NCBI GenBank assembly: GCA_947167455.1
Contig: CAMVIB010000019.1
Coordinates: 1-50,220 of the forward strand
DNA length: 50,220 nucleotides
Direction of reading: 5' to 3'
Origin: an uncultured Prevotellaceae bacterium
GTDB taxonomy: Bacteria > Bacteroidota > Bacteroidia > Bacteroidales > Bacteroidaceae
Of this stretch, positions 43,845 through 50,220 are shown piece by piece. A model generated the notes under the pieces. The model was not told where the DNA came from and ran no database searches. It worked only from the letters and a program-made list of their open reading frames with translations. The position numbers and the translations under genes are program-made. Every line of letters starts with the position of its first letter. The first letter of the stretch is position 1.

Positions 43845-45073
43845 CTTTGTTCGGTGTGTTGTGTGTTGCTGGCGGGGGCGCGGGCAATGTCCCATGCTAA
43901 GGCATTGAGCTGGTTGCACTGTGCACGCGTGATGTGGCTTTTGTCGTTGCGGTGCGGAAAGGGCGAGAGCAGTAGCAGCCTGCCTTCTGCCGTGGCCTCG
44001 AAACGCTGGCCGGAGGGCTTTGCCATAGGGTCTAAGCCGTTGTCTAAGAGCACGATTAGCGGGAGATGTGCGTCGAAGGCAGCGCGCATGGTGGCTTTCT
44101 CGCCGGGTGAGATGGATGGCGAGACGAGGACGGCTCCGTTGTGGGCGGCATCGAGGAGTATCTTCTGTTCTTGAGCCAGCAGTGCAGCATCGATGCTACG
44201 GGAGAAACGCACCTGTAGGATTTGCTTGGCGCGCAAGAGGCTGAGGTTGCCCACGGCAGAGCACTTACGGCCACAGATGTCGATGTCTGTGCGCACGCTC
44301 AGCAGCTCAGGATGGGCGCGCTTCATAGCGAGACGGTAGGGGTTGTCGGCGATGTAGGCGCGCATGGTGTCGAGCTGCCCTTCACGAAGGAGGATGCGGT
44401 CATGGTAGCCGTGCTCGAAGAGGAGGCCTTGCGAGCGTTGAGGAGGCTGCTGGGGGTGGGGTGGCTGCTGTGGGGGATGTTGCTGCTGCTGTGGGCGCTG
44501 TTGTTGCTGCTGTGGGCGCTGTGATACAGCGCCATACTCAACTGAGGGTGCTACTTGTTGAGTAGGCCGCTGTATTACAGCGGCAGGCGAGGCAGCGGCA
44601 GGCGAGGCGGCAGGAGATGAGGCAGGAGGGGCGGCCCCGGCTGCGGAGAGCGGCGGACATAGCTGGGGAAGCAGCTTGCGGAAAGCCTTGTTGCAGCCCT
44701 GTTTAAAGCCGAGGATAACCTTGCCGAGCCCCGCCTCGATATGGCGCTCGACAAAGAGGATGCCATGGACGTGGTCGGGCATGAGCTGGAAAGCCGTAAC
44801 CCTCACCTCGGGGTGATAGCGCGGAATGTCGTGCCATGCCTGTGCAACGGCTTCACCAAGAGGTGTAGGCACCACATGGGGCCACTCTGGTGTGCCACGC
44901 TCTGCACGGACATCGCCCTCCAGCCTGCCCAGCAGCGGACGGCGCCCCTCCGTTGCCATCGTGATCATGTAGATGCGGCGCTCGTGATAATTGTTAGCTG
45001 CCGACCGCCGCTTCATGCTTGGCACCTTATCGCCGGCAAAGGCTTTGTGGCTTTCGTTGCTGTCTGGGGTCAT
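43841..45073 (-). CDS. RAYT-like (REP-associated tyrosine, IS200/Y1) transposase with internal repeat insertion
   Basis: 410 residues. The N-terminal Y1 domain has RIYMITMATEGRRPLLG and FQLMPDHVHGILF with the HuH motif, then KQGCNKAFRKL. Between about residues 140 and 225 is a low-complexity Ala/Pro/Gln-rich insert that contains two REP palindromes in the DNA (44515-44533, 44566-44584). The Y1 domain seems to resume at GLLFEHGYHDRILLREGQ, and DNPYRLAMKRAHPE follows. A C-terminal extension (about 285-405) ending in LSPFPHRNDKSHITRAQ is not part of Y1. The start may be at 45073 or at Met 20. The gene splits an operon of secreted nucleases. Confidence 0.82.
   Translation of the reverse strand: MTPDSNESHKAFAGDKVPSMKRRSAANNYHERRIYMITMATEGRRPLLGRLEGDVRAERGTPEWPHVVPTPLGEAVAQAWHDIPRYHPEVRVTAFQLMPDHVHGILFVERHIEAGLGKVILGFKQGCNKAFRKLLPQLCPPLSAAGAAPPASSPAASPAAASPAAVIQRPTQQVAPSVEYGAVSQRPQQQQQRPQQQQHPPQQPPHPQQPPQRSQGLLFEHGYHDRILLREGQLDTMRAYIADNPYRLAMKRAHPELLSVRTDIDICGRKCSAVGNLSLLRAKQILQVRFSRSIDAALLAQEQKILLDAAHNGAVLVSPSISPGEKATMRAAFDAHLPLIVLLDNGLDPMAKPSGQRFEATAEGRLLLLSPFPHRNDKSHITRAQCNQLNALAWDIARAPASNTQHTEQR
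44515..44533. repeat. REP palindrome 1 (inside transposase gene)
   Basis: GGCGCTGTGATACAGCGCC: 8-bp arms around GAT. It shares the core GCTGT-GAT-ACAGC with REP 3. It lies in frame in the transposase coding sequence. Confidence 0.75.
44566..44584. repeat. REP palindrome 2 (inside transposase gene)
   Basis: GCCGCTGTATTACAGCGGC: 8-bp arms around ATT, 32 nt after REP 1. Between REP 1 and REP 2 lies CATACTCAAC, one GTGCTACTTG motif and TTGAGTAG, the same order as in the upstream array. Confidence 0.75.
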
Positions 45074-45093
45074 AGGCAGGTGAGAGGATAATG

Positions 45094-45112
45094 GCCGCTG
45101 TGATACAGCGGC
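45094..45112. repeat. REP palindrome 3 (just upstream of transposase gene)
   Basis: GCCGCTGTGATACAGCGGC with 8-bp arms, 20 nt upstream of the transposase start. The following CATACGCAACA is repeated in inverse orientation before REP 4, so REP 3 and REP 4 form one large inverted pair. Confidence 0.78.
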
Positions 45113-45131
45113 ATACGCAACAGGTGTTCCT

Positions 45132-45258
45132 GATGGCTACTTCCGTCGTAGATGCTACTTGTGGCTCGGATGCTACTTCCGTCGTAGATGCTACTTGTGG
45201 CTCGGATGCTACTTGTGGCGTAGATGCTACTTGTGGCTCGGATGCTACTTGCGGGGTG
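45132..45258. repeat. 18-bp minisatellite between REP 3 and REP 4
   Basis: Seven units of the type GATGCTACTTGTGGCTCG alternating with GATGCTACTTCCGTCGTA; the first unit is 19 bp. The open frames across it on both strands only reflect the 18-bp periodicity. The single GTGCTACTTG inside the transposase insert is related to this unit. Confidence 0.82.
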
Positions 45259-45266
45259 TTGCGTAT

Positions 45267-45285
45267 GACGCTGTATCACAGCGTC
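45267..45285. repeat. REP palindrome 4
   Basis: GACGCTGTATCACAGCGTC, 8-bp arms around ATC, the reverse of the GAT loop in REP 3. It closes the inverted pair near the 3' end of the OB-fold lipoprotein gene. Confidence 0.78.
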
Positions 45286-45351
45286 TGTGTTAAGGTCATC
45301 GCCCACTTGGTGTATGCTTATCTATGGGCATTCGTCTAAGGGTGGCAATGC

Positions 45352-47691
45352 CTACTGCTTGGTGATCTTGGTGATAGTGAAGTCGTCGATGAGCAGGTCG
45401 CTGCCTGTTGTCTTGGAATTCATAATGACGAGGCAGACGGTGGTGGTCTCTTCGAGTGTGAAGGAATATGTCACCTGCTGCCATTCGGCACCGATGTCGT
45501 TGACATAGCGGTTCTTGCCGTCGTCGCCTTTGTCATAGTTATAGACGGGGTTTCCTGTGCCTATGGCAGCATAGCCAGGACAGAGACTTGCTGCTGAAGA
45601 TGCGGCAGCCTTAGTCCAGAAGGCGCAGTTGTACGTTCCAGGCTCGAGGGCGATTTCATTGTAGGCGATGCGTTTGTTGCCTGAGGTGGTGCCTTTGACA
45701 CATACTGCGTAGCTGCCGCCGTGAGCGTCTGTGCTCTTTTCGAGCGTGGCATTGCTGGCCGTAGATTCCGACTTCCATCCTGTGGGCTGGCTGTCGTCGG
45801 TCCATGTCTCGAAGTCGCCGTTGGTGAAGTCGGCGAGAGTCTTTGTGTCGCCACCGGGCTGCGGGGTGGGTTCCACGGAGCCCCCTTCTGTCTGTCCGTT
45901 GATGCTATACAGGTAGCCATGGTCTTGCCCTTCCTTTCCTGCCACGCTCTCGGGCGTGTTGCCCATGTAGTTGGTCAGGCGCGCATAGACAACGATTTCG
46001 TCGCCCTTCTGCAGCTGTGCGTCTCCTGTAGTCCACTTGCGGTTGCCGAGGTAGAAAGCACGGAACACCTGGAACTGCCCTGCAGCGGTACCGTCGTCAG
46101 AGATGAACACCGTTGCATTGCCATACTGTGTGCCGAACTGTTCCTTGACGCTGACCACCTTACCCTTGATATAATATGCCACATCGGTCTTTGCATCCTT
46201 GGCCAAGGCACTGGCGATATTGTTTGCGGCGACAGAGTTGTATGGGTCCTCGAGCGTTCCGCTGCCCTTGGCCTCGCCTGCTGGCTGTGGCTCTGGCGTG
46301 GCGCTACCGTCAATGCTGTATGCCGAAACGCTCTTGAGTCCTGCAGTTCCAAAGTACTTCTCGAGCGACCCCTGTAATGTCACCTGTTTCTTGTAGTTGC
46401 CGGGGTTGTCCATGAGGTTGAGAGCCGCGCGAGCATCGCCAGCCGGCAGCTGCACAGGCATGCAGTTGGCGATATTTGTCTCGTCGGGGTTGTCAGCGAT
46501 GATGATGTTCGTGGCCACGGTGCTGGAACCGTTGAAACGCGCTCCTTCGGCCAGCGTCTTTCCGTCGATCCACCCCACGATGTAGCCCGATACCCATGCC
46601 GTTCCGCTGTTGTTGGCTATTGCTGCCACGACGTTGTAGGGGTCTTCCCGCGTGCCGCTGCCCTTGGCATCGCCGCTGGGTTCGCTGCCGCCCCCCGAGG
46701 TCTCACCGTTGAGACTATAGAGCTGGCTGCCCTGTGTGAACTCATACTTGCCGTTGAAGATAACCACTTGGCCATATACGATAACCTCGTCGCCGACCTT
46801 AATATCGTCGCTGCTCGTGAACTTGGCACCGCCGAGGCCATAGCCACGATACACCTCGAGCTGGTCCTTCGTGGAGCCGTCGTTGGAGATATAGTAAGTG
46901 GCGTTGCCGAAGGAGCCTGTGTCTATCTCGTCGATCTTGGAGATGACACCCTTGGTGTATATCTTTGCGGCTGGCGCCCCGGCAGCAATGAGCTTGATGG
47001 TCGAAGCCACGTCGTAGGGGTCTTCCTTCGTGCCAGAACCAACGAGGCCCTCGATGGGTGTGCTTCCTCCGCCGTTCACGGGAGCCGTGCCCTTAGCAAT
47101 CTTGATGCTCTTGACTTCCCAAGTGGATGAGTAGTCGTTGTGAGCTTCATGCCGGAGAGTGAGCACTATGTTCTCGCCTATGTATTCCTTAGGAATCTGA
47201 ATGTACTGAGTGACGTATGTGAATGAATTGCCGAGGCCGTCGAAAGCCATAGGCAGCTCGTTCCTGAAACTGTCCTGCACACGTGAGATTAGCAGCTTGT
47301 GGTCGGTCTCGAGGGTTGTCTTCGCATAGTTTATGGCCTGTTCGATGACGATGTATGCGCTGTCTGTGGCGGTGAGGTCAATGGCAGGGCTGTTCAGCAC
47401 TGTCACGCCCGGGCGGTTGCTCTTTGTGCCGCTGCCGTCCCAGTCGCCGTAGCCGCTGATGATGGCACCATAGCGCGTGTCGGCCTTCCATGCCAGGCTT
47501 CCGCTCTCGCTGTTAGAGGTGAAGTCCCCGAGCGAGCTTACGAAGGTTTGTGTGAAGATATAGTTGGCCGTGGGGTCTGAAGGTTTGCTGTCCTCTGTCG
47601 GGATGTTGTAGGGTTCTGGAACATCCTCACAAGCCGTGAATGTGGCAACGCCGAAAGCTGCGCATAGCAGCATCTTCCAATACTTTTTCAT
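45352..47691 (-). CDS. OB-fold/anchor-domain lipoprotein of nuclease operon (DUF6359-like repeats)
   Basis: 779 residues; lipoprotein signal ending FTAC (Cys 21). An N-terminal strand-rich domain (about 40-205) is followed by three OB-fold-like repeats, each starting with GSGT(K/R/L)EDPY(D/N) (near 222, 348 and 482) and containing the strand KGEI/GDEIVVYA-type pieces. The C-terminal domain (about 620-779) is a jelly-roll-like module (NGDFETWTDDSQPTGWKSE, LLIDDFTITKI). Such modules are common beside secreted nucleases and bind DNA or sugar at the surface. It follows the DUF5689 gene by 18 nt. Confidence 0.8.
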   Translation of the reverse strand: MKKYWKMLLCAAFGVATFTACEDVPEPYNIPTEDSKPSDPTANYIFTQTFVSSLGDFTSNSESGSLAWKADTRYGAIISGYGDWDGSGTKSNRPGVTVLNSPAIDLTATDSAYIVIEQAINYAKTTLETDHKLLISRVQDSFRNELPMAFDGLGNSFTYVTQYIQIPKEYIGENIVLTLRHEAHNDYSSTWEVKSIKIAKGTAPVNGGGSTPIEGLVGSGTKEDPYDVASTIKLIAAGAPAAKIYTKGVISKIDEIDTGSFGNATYYISNDGSTKDQLEVYRGYGLGGAKFTSSDDIKVGDEVIVYGQVVIFNGKYEFTQGSQLYSLNGETSGGGSEPSGDAKGSGTREDPYNVVAAIANNSGTAWVSGYIVGWIDGKTLAEGARFNGSSTVATNIIIADNPDETNIANCMPVQLPAGDARAALNLMDNPGNYKKQVTLQGSLEKYFGTAGLKSVSAYSIDGSATPEPQPAGEAKGSGTLEDPYNSVAANNIASALAKDAKTDVAYYIKGKVVSVKEQFGTQYGNATVFISDDGTAAGQFQVFRAFYLGNRKWTTGDAQLQKGDEIVVYARLTNYMGNTPESVAGKEGQDHGYLYSINGQTEGGSVEPTPQPGGDTKTLADFTNGDFETWTDDSQPTGWKSESTASNATLEKSTDAHGGSYAVCVKGTTSGNKRIAYNEIALEPGTYNCAFWTKAAASSAASLCPGYAAIGTGNPVYNYDKGDDGKNRYVNDIGAEWQQVTYSFTLEETTTVCLVIMNSKTTGSDLLIDDFTITKITKQ

Positions 47692-47709
47692 ATCTTGATG
47701 TATTTGTTA

Positions 47710-48567
47710 TTATTCACTAACTTTGATGTCCTCCTCGGCGCGGATGAGGATCTGCCACGTGTCGCGGTAGCGTGTGGCGATGCCGTAGATTGTGACGGGT
47801 TTAGCTGGAATTACCCACGAGGCGAAGTCGGCGTAGGTGCTGGTGCGTAGCAGCAGTCTGCTCATAGACTCATTGTTGATGGTATGGTGGACGTAGCCGT
47901 TGGTCGAACCGTTGTAGGTGAGCGTGGTGCCGTTCTTATACTCGGGTGCTATGGGTGAGCCGGCGTCGCCGATAGTTACGTTGTTCATCCTCACGAGGTG
48001 TCCGCTGTAACGGTCGATGTCGTTTTGTGCTGTTGCGAAGAAGTCGATGGTGTCAATCTGGCTCATGTCATGTGTGGGCATGATGCGCACATGCTGTTCC
48101 CATTTGGCGGCGCTCATACGTCCTATGCTGCCGTTGTACTCGTCGCCGAGCTGTGTCTGCTGGCCGTAGCCGCCGATGCACAGGTCTTTGAGGTCGATGA
48201 GCAGCTGCTGACCCACGCTGACGAAGGGGAAGAGGCCTGTGGAGTTGATGCCCACTACCATTGCTCCCGTGGAGTCCTGTACGATGATTTGCTTGTAGAT
48301 GTTGCCTCCGATGTCGTTGCCGATGACGGTACACCGCAGCAGGCTGTTGTCGTTGATGCGCTCGAAGCCGCTGTTGTTGATGGCGTCAGAGTACTTATGC
48401 TTGAGGTCGCCGATGGTCACACATCGTGTGCCATCGTTGGCGATGTCGTTGTTGCCGTAGGGCGGGTTGCTGAGGTCTGGGGTGGCCCAGTCGCCTTCGC
48501 ATGATGAGCTCACCGTGGCGGCTGCTATGATGAGCAGGGAGTGTAGGATGTATAATGGCTTACGCAT
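47710..48567 (-). CDS. DUF5689 domain lipoprotein
   Basis: 285 residues; signal with Cys about 23 (TVSSSC). It has the DUF5689 pattern: CVTIGDLKHKY near 50, LRCTVIGNDIGGNIYKQIIVQD, VVGINSTGLFPFVSVGQQLLIDLKDL and GDEYNGSIGRM. The family is OB-fold like and typical next to TonB-dependent receptors in Bacteroidetes. It lies 13 nt after the receptor gene. It may help capture nucleic acid or its fragments. Confidence 0.85.
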   Translation of the reverse strand: MRKPLYILHSLLIIAAATVSSSCEGDWATPDLSNPPYGNNDIANDGTRCVTIGDLKHKYSDAINNSGFERINDNSLLRCTVIGNDIGGNIYKQIIVQDSTGAMVVGINSTGLFPFVSVGQQLLIDLKDLCIGGYGQQTQLGDEYNGSIGRMSAAKWEQHVRIMPTHDMSQIDTIDFFATAQNDIDRYSGHLVRMNNVTIGDAGSPIAPEYKNGTTLTYNGSTNGYVHHTINNESMSRLLLRTSTYADFASWVIPAKPVTIYGIATRYRDTWQILIRAEEDIKVSE

Positions 48568-48580
48568 GGCGGGAATATGT

Positions 48581-50220
48581 TTAGAAGCGGTAGTTGAGGT
48601 TGAGCATGAAGTTGAAGCCCTGGACGTAGTACTTCATCGGGTTCTTCTGGAAGTTGTAGGTGCGCTGTCCGCTCACCTCGCCAGTGGCTTGGTCGGTGGT
48701 GTAGCTGCTGCGGCTCTGCTCGTATCCTCCGCTGACGAGCTTGCGGTTGTTGAGGATGTTGGTGAGCATGAGGTTCACGCTGAGGGGGTTGCCGGCGATG
48801 CGGAACTGGTGGCCTATGCTTCCGTCGAGCATGAAGCCGCCGTGGCCTTTCGTCTGCTCCGGTACGATGAGCGAGCCGTCGTTATCAACCTGCCCGGAGC
48901 GGATGAGGGTGCTCTGGTAGCGCAGCGACGGGGCATAGCTGAGGTATATGCGGTCGTAGTAGTTGCCCTTGAGGTTGAACCACCAGCCCCTGACGTTGTA
49001 GTTCAGACCTATGCTTCCCACGGTGAGTGGGGTGCTGGCCTCGCGCATACCTTTATTATATAGTCGTTCCTTGGTCACGGTGCCCTGTGTGGAGAGGAGG
49101 TAGCTCACGTCGGTGTTATCGACGTACTTCGCATCGGCCATGGAGCCAATGACATCGATGCTGAACGATGGTGTGACCTTGAACCTCATGCCGAGTTCCA
49201 CGCCGTAGTAGTCCTTCTTCACGCCCGTCATGCTGACGTAGGTGAACGAGTTGACATCGTCGTAGTAGTAGTTCTGCCACTCGTTGAGGTTACGGCCGCG
49301 GTTGTAGTATGCGGTGAGGTTGGCGCGCAGCCACGAGAGGGTCAGCGCGTAGCTCACCTCGGCGCTCAGCATGTGTTCCACCTTCAGGCCGTCGATGTAG
49401 TTGTTGTTCATCTCCGCCGCCTGGAAGGCCGAGCCGCCGTAGGTCGAGTATGCCGCCGGGGCGTAGGTCATGTAGCCTATGCCAATGCCAATGACGTTGC
49501 CTTTGCCGAGGTTCAGGTTCGTGCCGGCCTTGACACCTCCGTCGAGGAAATATGCCGTGCCGCTCTTGCCGTAGGAGTTGTCGGCGAAGAGGCCGTTCTG
49601 CATCTTGCCGTCGCGCCACATCTGCGTGGCTCCGATCTTGGCGCTCACGAAGGTGTGGGCTATACCGCGGTCGAGGGAATATTGACCCCAGAGTGTGCTC
49701 TTATAGACATGTATGTTGAAGTCGTAGCCGAAGCGGTCGCCTTTGCCGACGCTGCCGTTGGGTGTGCGCAGGTCATACTGCACCCGGGGGTCGCTGCCGG
49801 CGTAAGTGCCTATGGCATAGTTGTTGACGTTGTGCAGGAACTTGGCACCCATCATGTCATCGATGGTCTGGTAGTGCATACCCACGTTGGTGCCCACCTG
49901 AAGGCCGCCCTGCAGCTTGTGGAAGCGGTTGATGTCCCAGTTGATGGTCGAGCCGAGGTTCACGGCCAGCTGGTCGTTGTGGCGTGCCAGCATGTAGTAG
50001 GCAGCATCGCCGCCCACGGCATTCATCTGCGAATTGGCATAGTAGAGCTTATCCCACTGCACCTGACGGTTGGAGCGCGATGCCCTCCAGTAGTCATAGC
50101 TCTCCTGCCAGGCGTTGAAGTCGTTGTTGGAACCGTCGGTGAGACCCCACACGTCGTAGTTGTATGACGGGAAGTTCTTCCAGTAGTCGGGCTTGGGGTT
50201 CTGTGAGTTGTTGTACTGCA
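48581..50220 (-). CDS. TonB-dependent receptor, C-terminal part, cut by window edge
   Basis: The open frame runs to the window end; at least 546 residues are visible and the start lies outside. Visible features are typical barrel strands (NDQLAVNLGSTINWDINRF, QLNYRF-type end: MLNLNYRF with terminal Phe) and Tyr/Asn-rich loops, including TSYYD-like stretches. The plug and any carboxypeptidase-like N-terminal domain are missing here. As first visible gene of the group it may import the products of the nucleases encoded downstream; the cargo is not proven. Confidence 0.88.
   Translation of the reverse strand, partial: QYNNSQNPKPDYWKNFPSYNYDVWGLTDGSNNDFNAWQESYDYWRASRSNRQVQWDKLYYANSQMNAVGGDAAYYMLARHNDQLAVNLGSTINWDINRFHKLQGGLQVGTNVGMHYQTIDDMMGAKFLHNVNNYAIGTYAGSDPRVQYDLRTPNGSVGKGDRFGYDFNIHVYKSTLWGQYSLDRGIAHTFVSAKIGATQMWRDGKMQNGLFADNSYGKSGTAYFLDGGVKAGTNLNLGKGNVIGIGIGYMTYAPAAYSTYGGSAFQAAEMNNNYIDGLKVEHMLSAEVSYALTLSWLRANLTAYYNRGRNLNEWQNYYYDDVNSFTYVSMTGVKKDYYGVELGMRFKVTPSFSIDVIGSMADAKYVDNTDVSYLLSTQGTVTKERLYNKGMREASTPLTVGSIGLNYNVRGWWFNLKGNYYDRIYLSYAPSLRYQSTLIRSGQVDNDGSLIVPEQTKGHGGFMLDGSIGHQFRIAGNPLSVNLMLTNILNNRKLVSGGYEQSRSSYTTDQATGEVSGQRTYNFQKNPMKYYVQGFNFMLNLNYRF

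Noticed and set aside
45070..45306. Minus-strand frame with a six-residue repeat (ATSSIR/ATSSIY)
   Set aside because: It merely translates the 18-bp minisatellite, with no start context or homologous protein expected.

Overview
The window looks like chromosomal DNA of a Bacteroidales bacterium, most likely Prevotella-like. The reasons are repeated promoters of the Bacteroidota type (TTTG, about 20 nt, TAnnTTTG), weak Shine-Dalgarno sites, a two-subunit methylmalonyl-CoA mutase, a MetA of the acetyl-CoA type, DUF3256, DUF5689 and GldB-like proteins, many short lipoproteins, and a TonB-dependent receptor with its partners. No rRNA, tRNA or CRISPR array was seen.

Layout. (1) 1-2036: the N-terminal part of an AAA ATPase (minus strand), then AT-rich DNA with decayed pieces, a likely zinc-ribbon transposase remnant, and a structured RNA ending in an intrinsic terminator. 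(2) 2037-8831: a tightly packed plus-strand operon. It holds a secreted protein, two Cys-rich peptides with perfect or near-perfect Cys-X-X-X periodicity behind twin-arginine leaders, a radical SAM/SPASM maturase, a second maturase that keeps only SPASM-like cysteines, a membrane protein, an SH3/outer-membrane barrel protein, a small modification-system protein, then tatA and tatC. I read this as a CXXX-repeat RiPP system wired to its own Tat translocase; it is the most interesting part of the window. (3) 8861-13543: a 15-bp-stem terminator, then mutB and mutA on the minus strand, separated by an inverted-repeat-flanked four-helix-bundle gene that looks like a mobile intervening-sequence cassette. 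(4) 13660-18000: a 22-bp repeat array, an ABC-F ATPase and an M13 peptidase. (5) 18003-26823: a five-gene phosphosignalling module (zinc-ribbon protein, Ser/Thr kinase with membrane segments, four-AAA ATPase, zinc-ribbon FHA protein, PP2C phosphatase). (6) 26851-34911: metA, a U32/RlhA-like protein, an OYE-type flavin oxidoreductase, a small membrane protein, mutL, a second 22-bp repeat array of the same design, a GldB-like protein and an RsmI-like methyltransferase. (7) 34957-41091: a PAP2 phosphatase with a barrel domain, a DUF3256 protein, two related lipoproteins, an outer-membrane protein and ribosomal protein L31. (8) 41234-50220 (minus strand): an apparent extracellular nucleic-acid processing operon with a TonB-dependent receptor, DUF5689 lipoprotein, OB-fold lipoprotein, DNA/RNA endonuclease and exonuclease/phosphatase. 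It is interrupted by a REP-associated (RAYT-like) transposase gene that carries REP palindromes both upstream and inside its own coding sequence.

All family names come from reading motifs by eye; no search was run.
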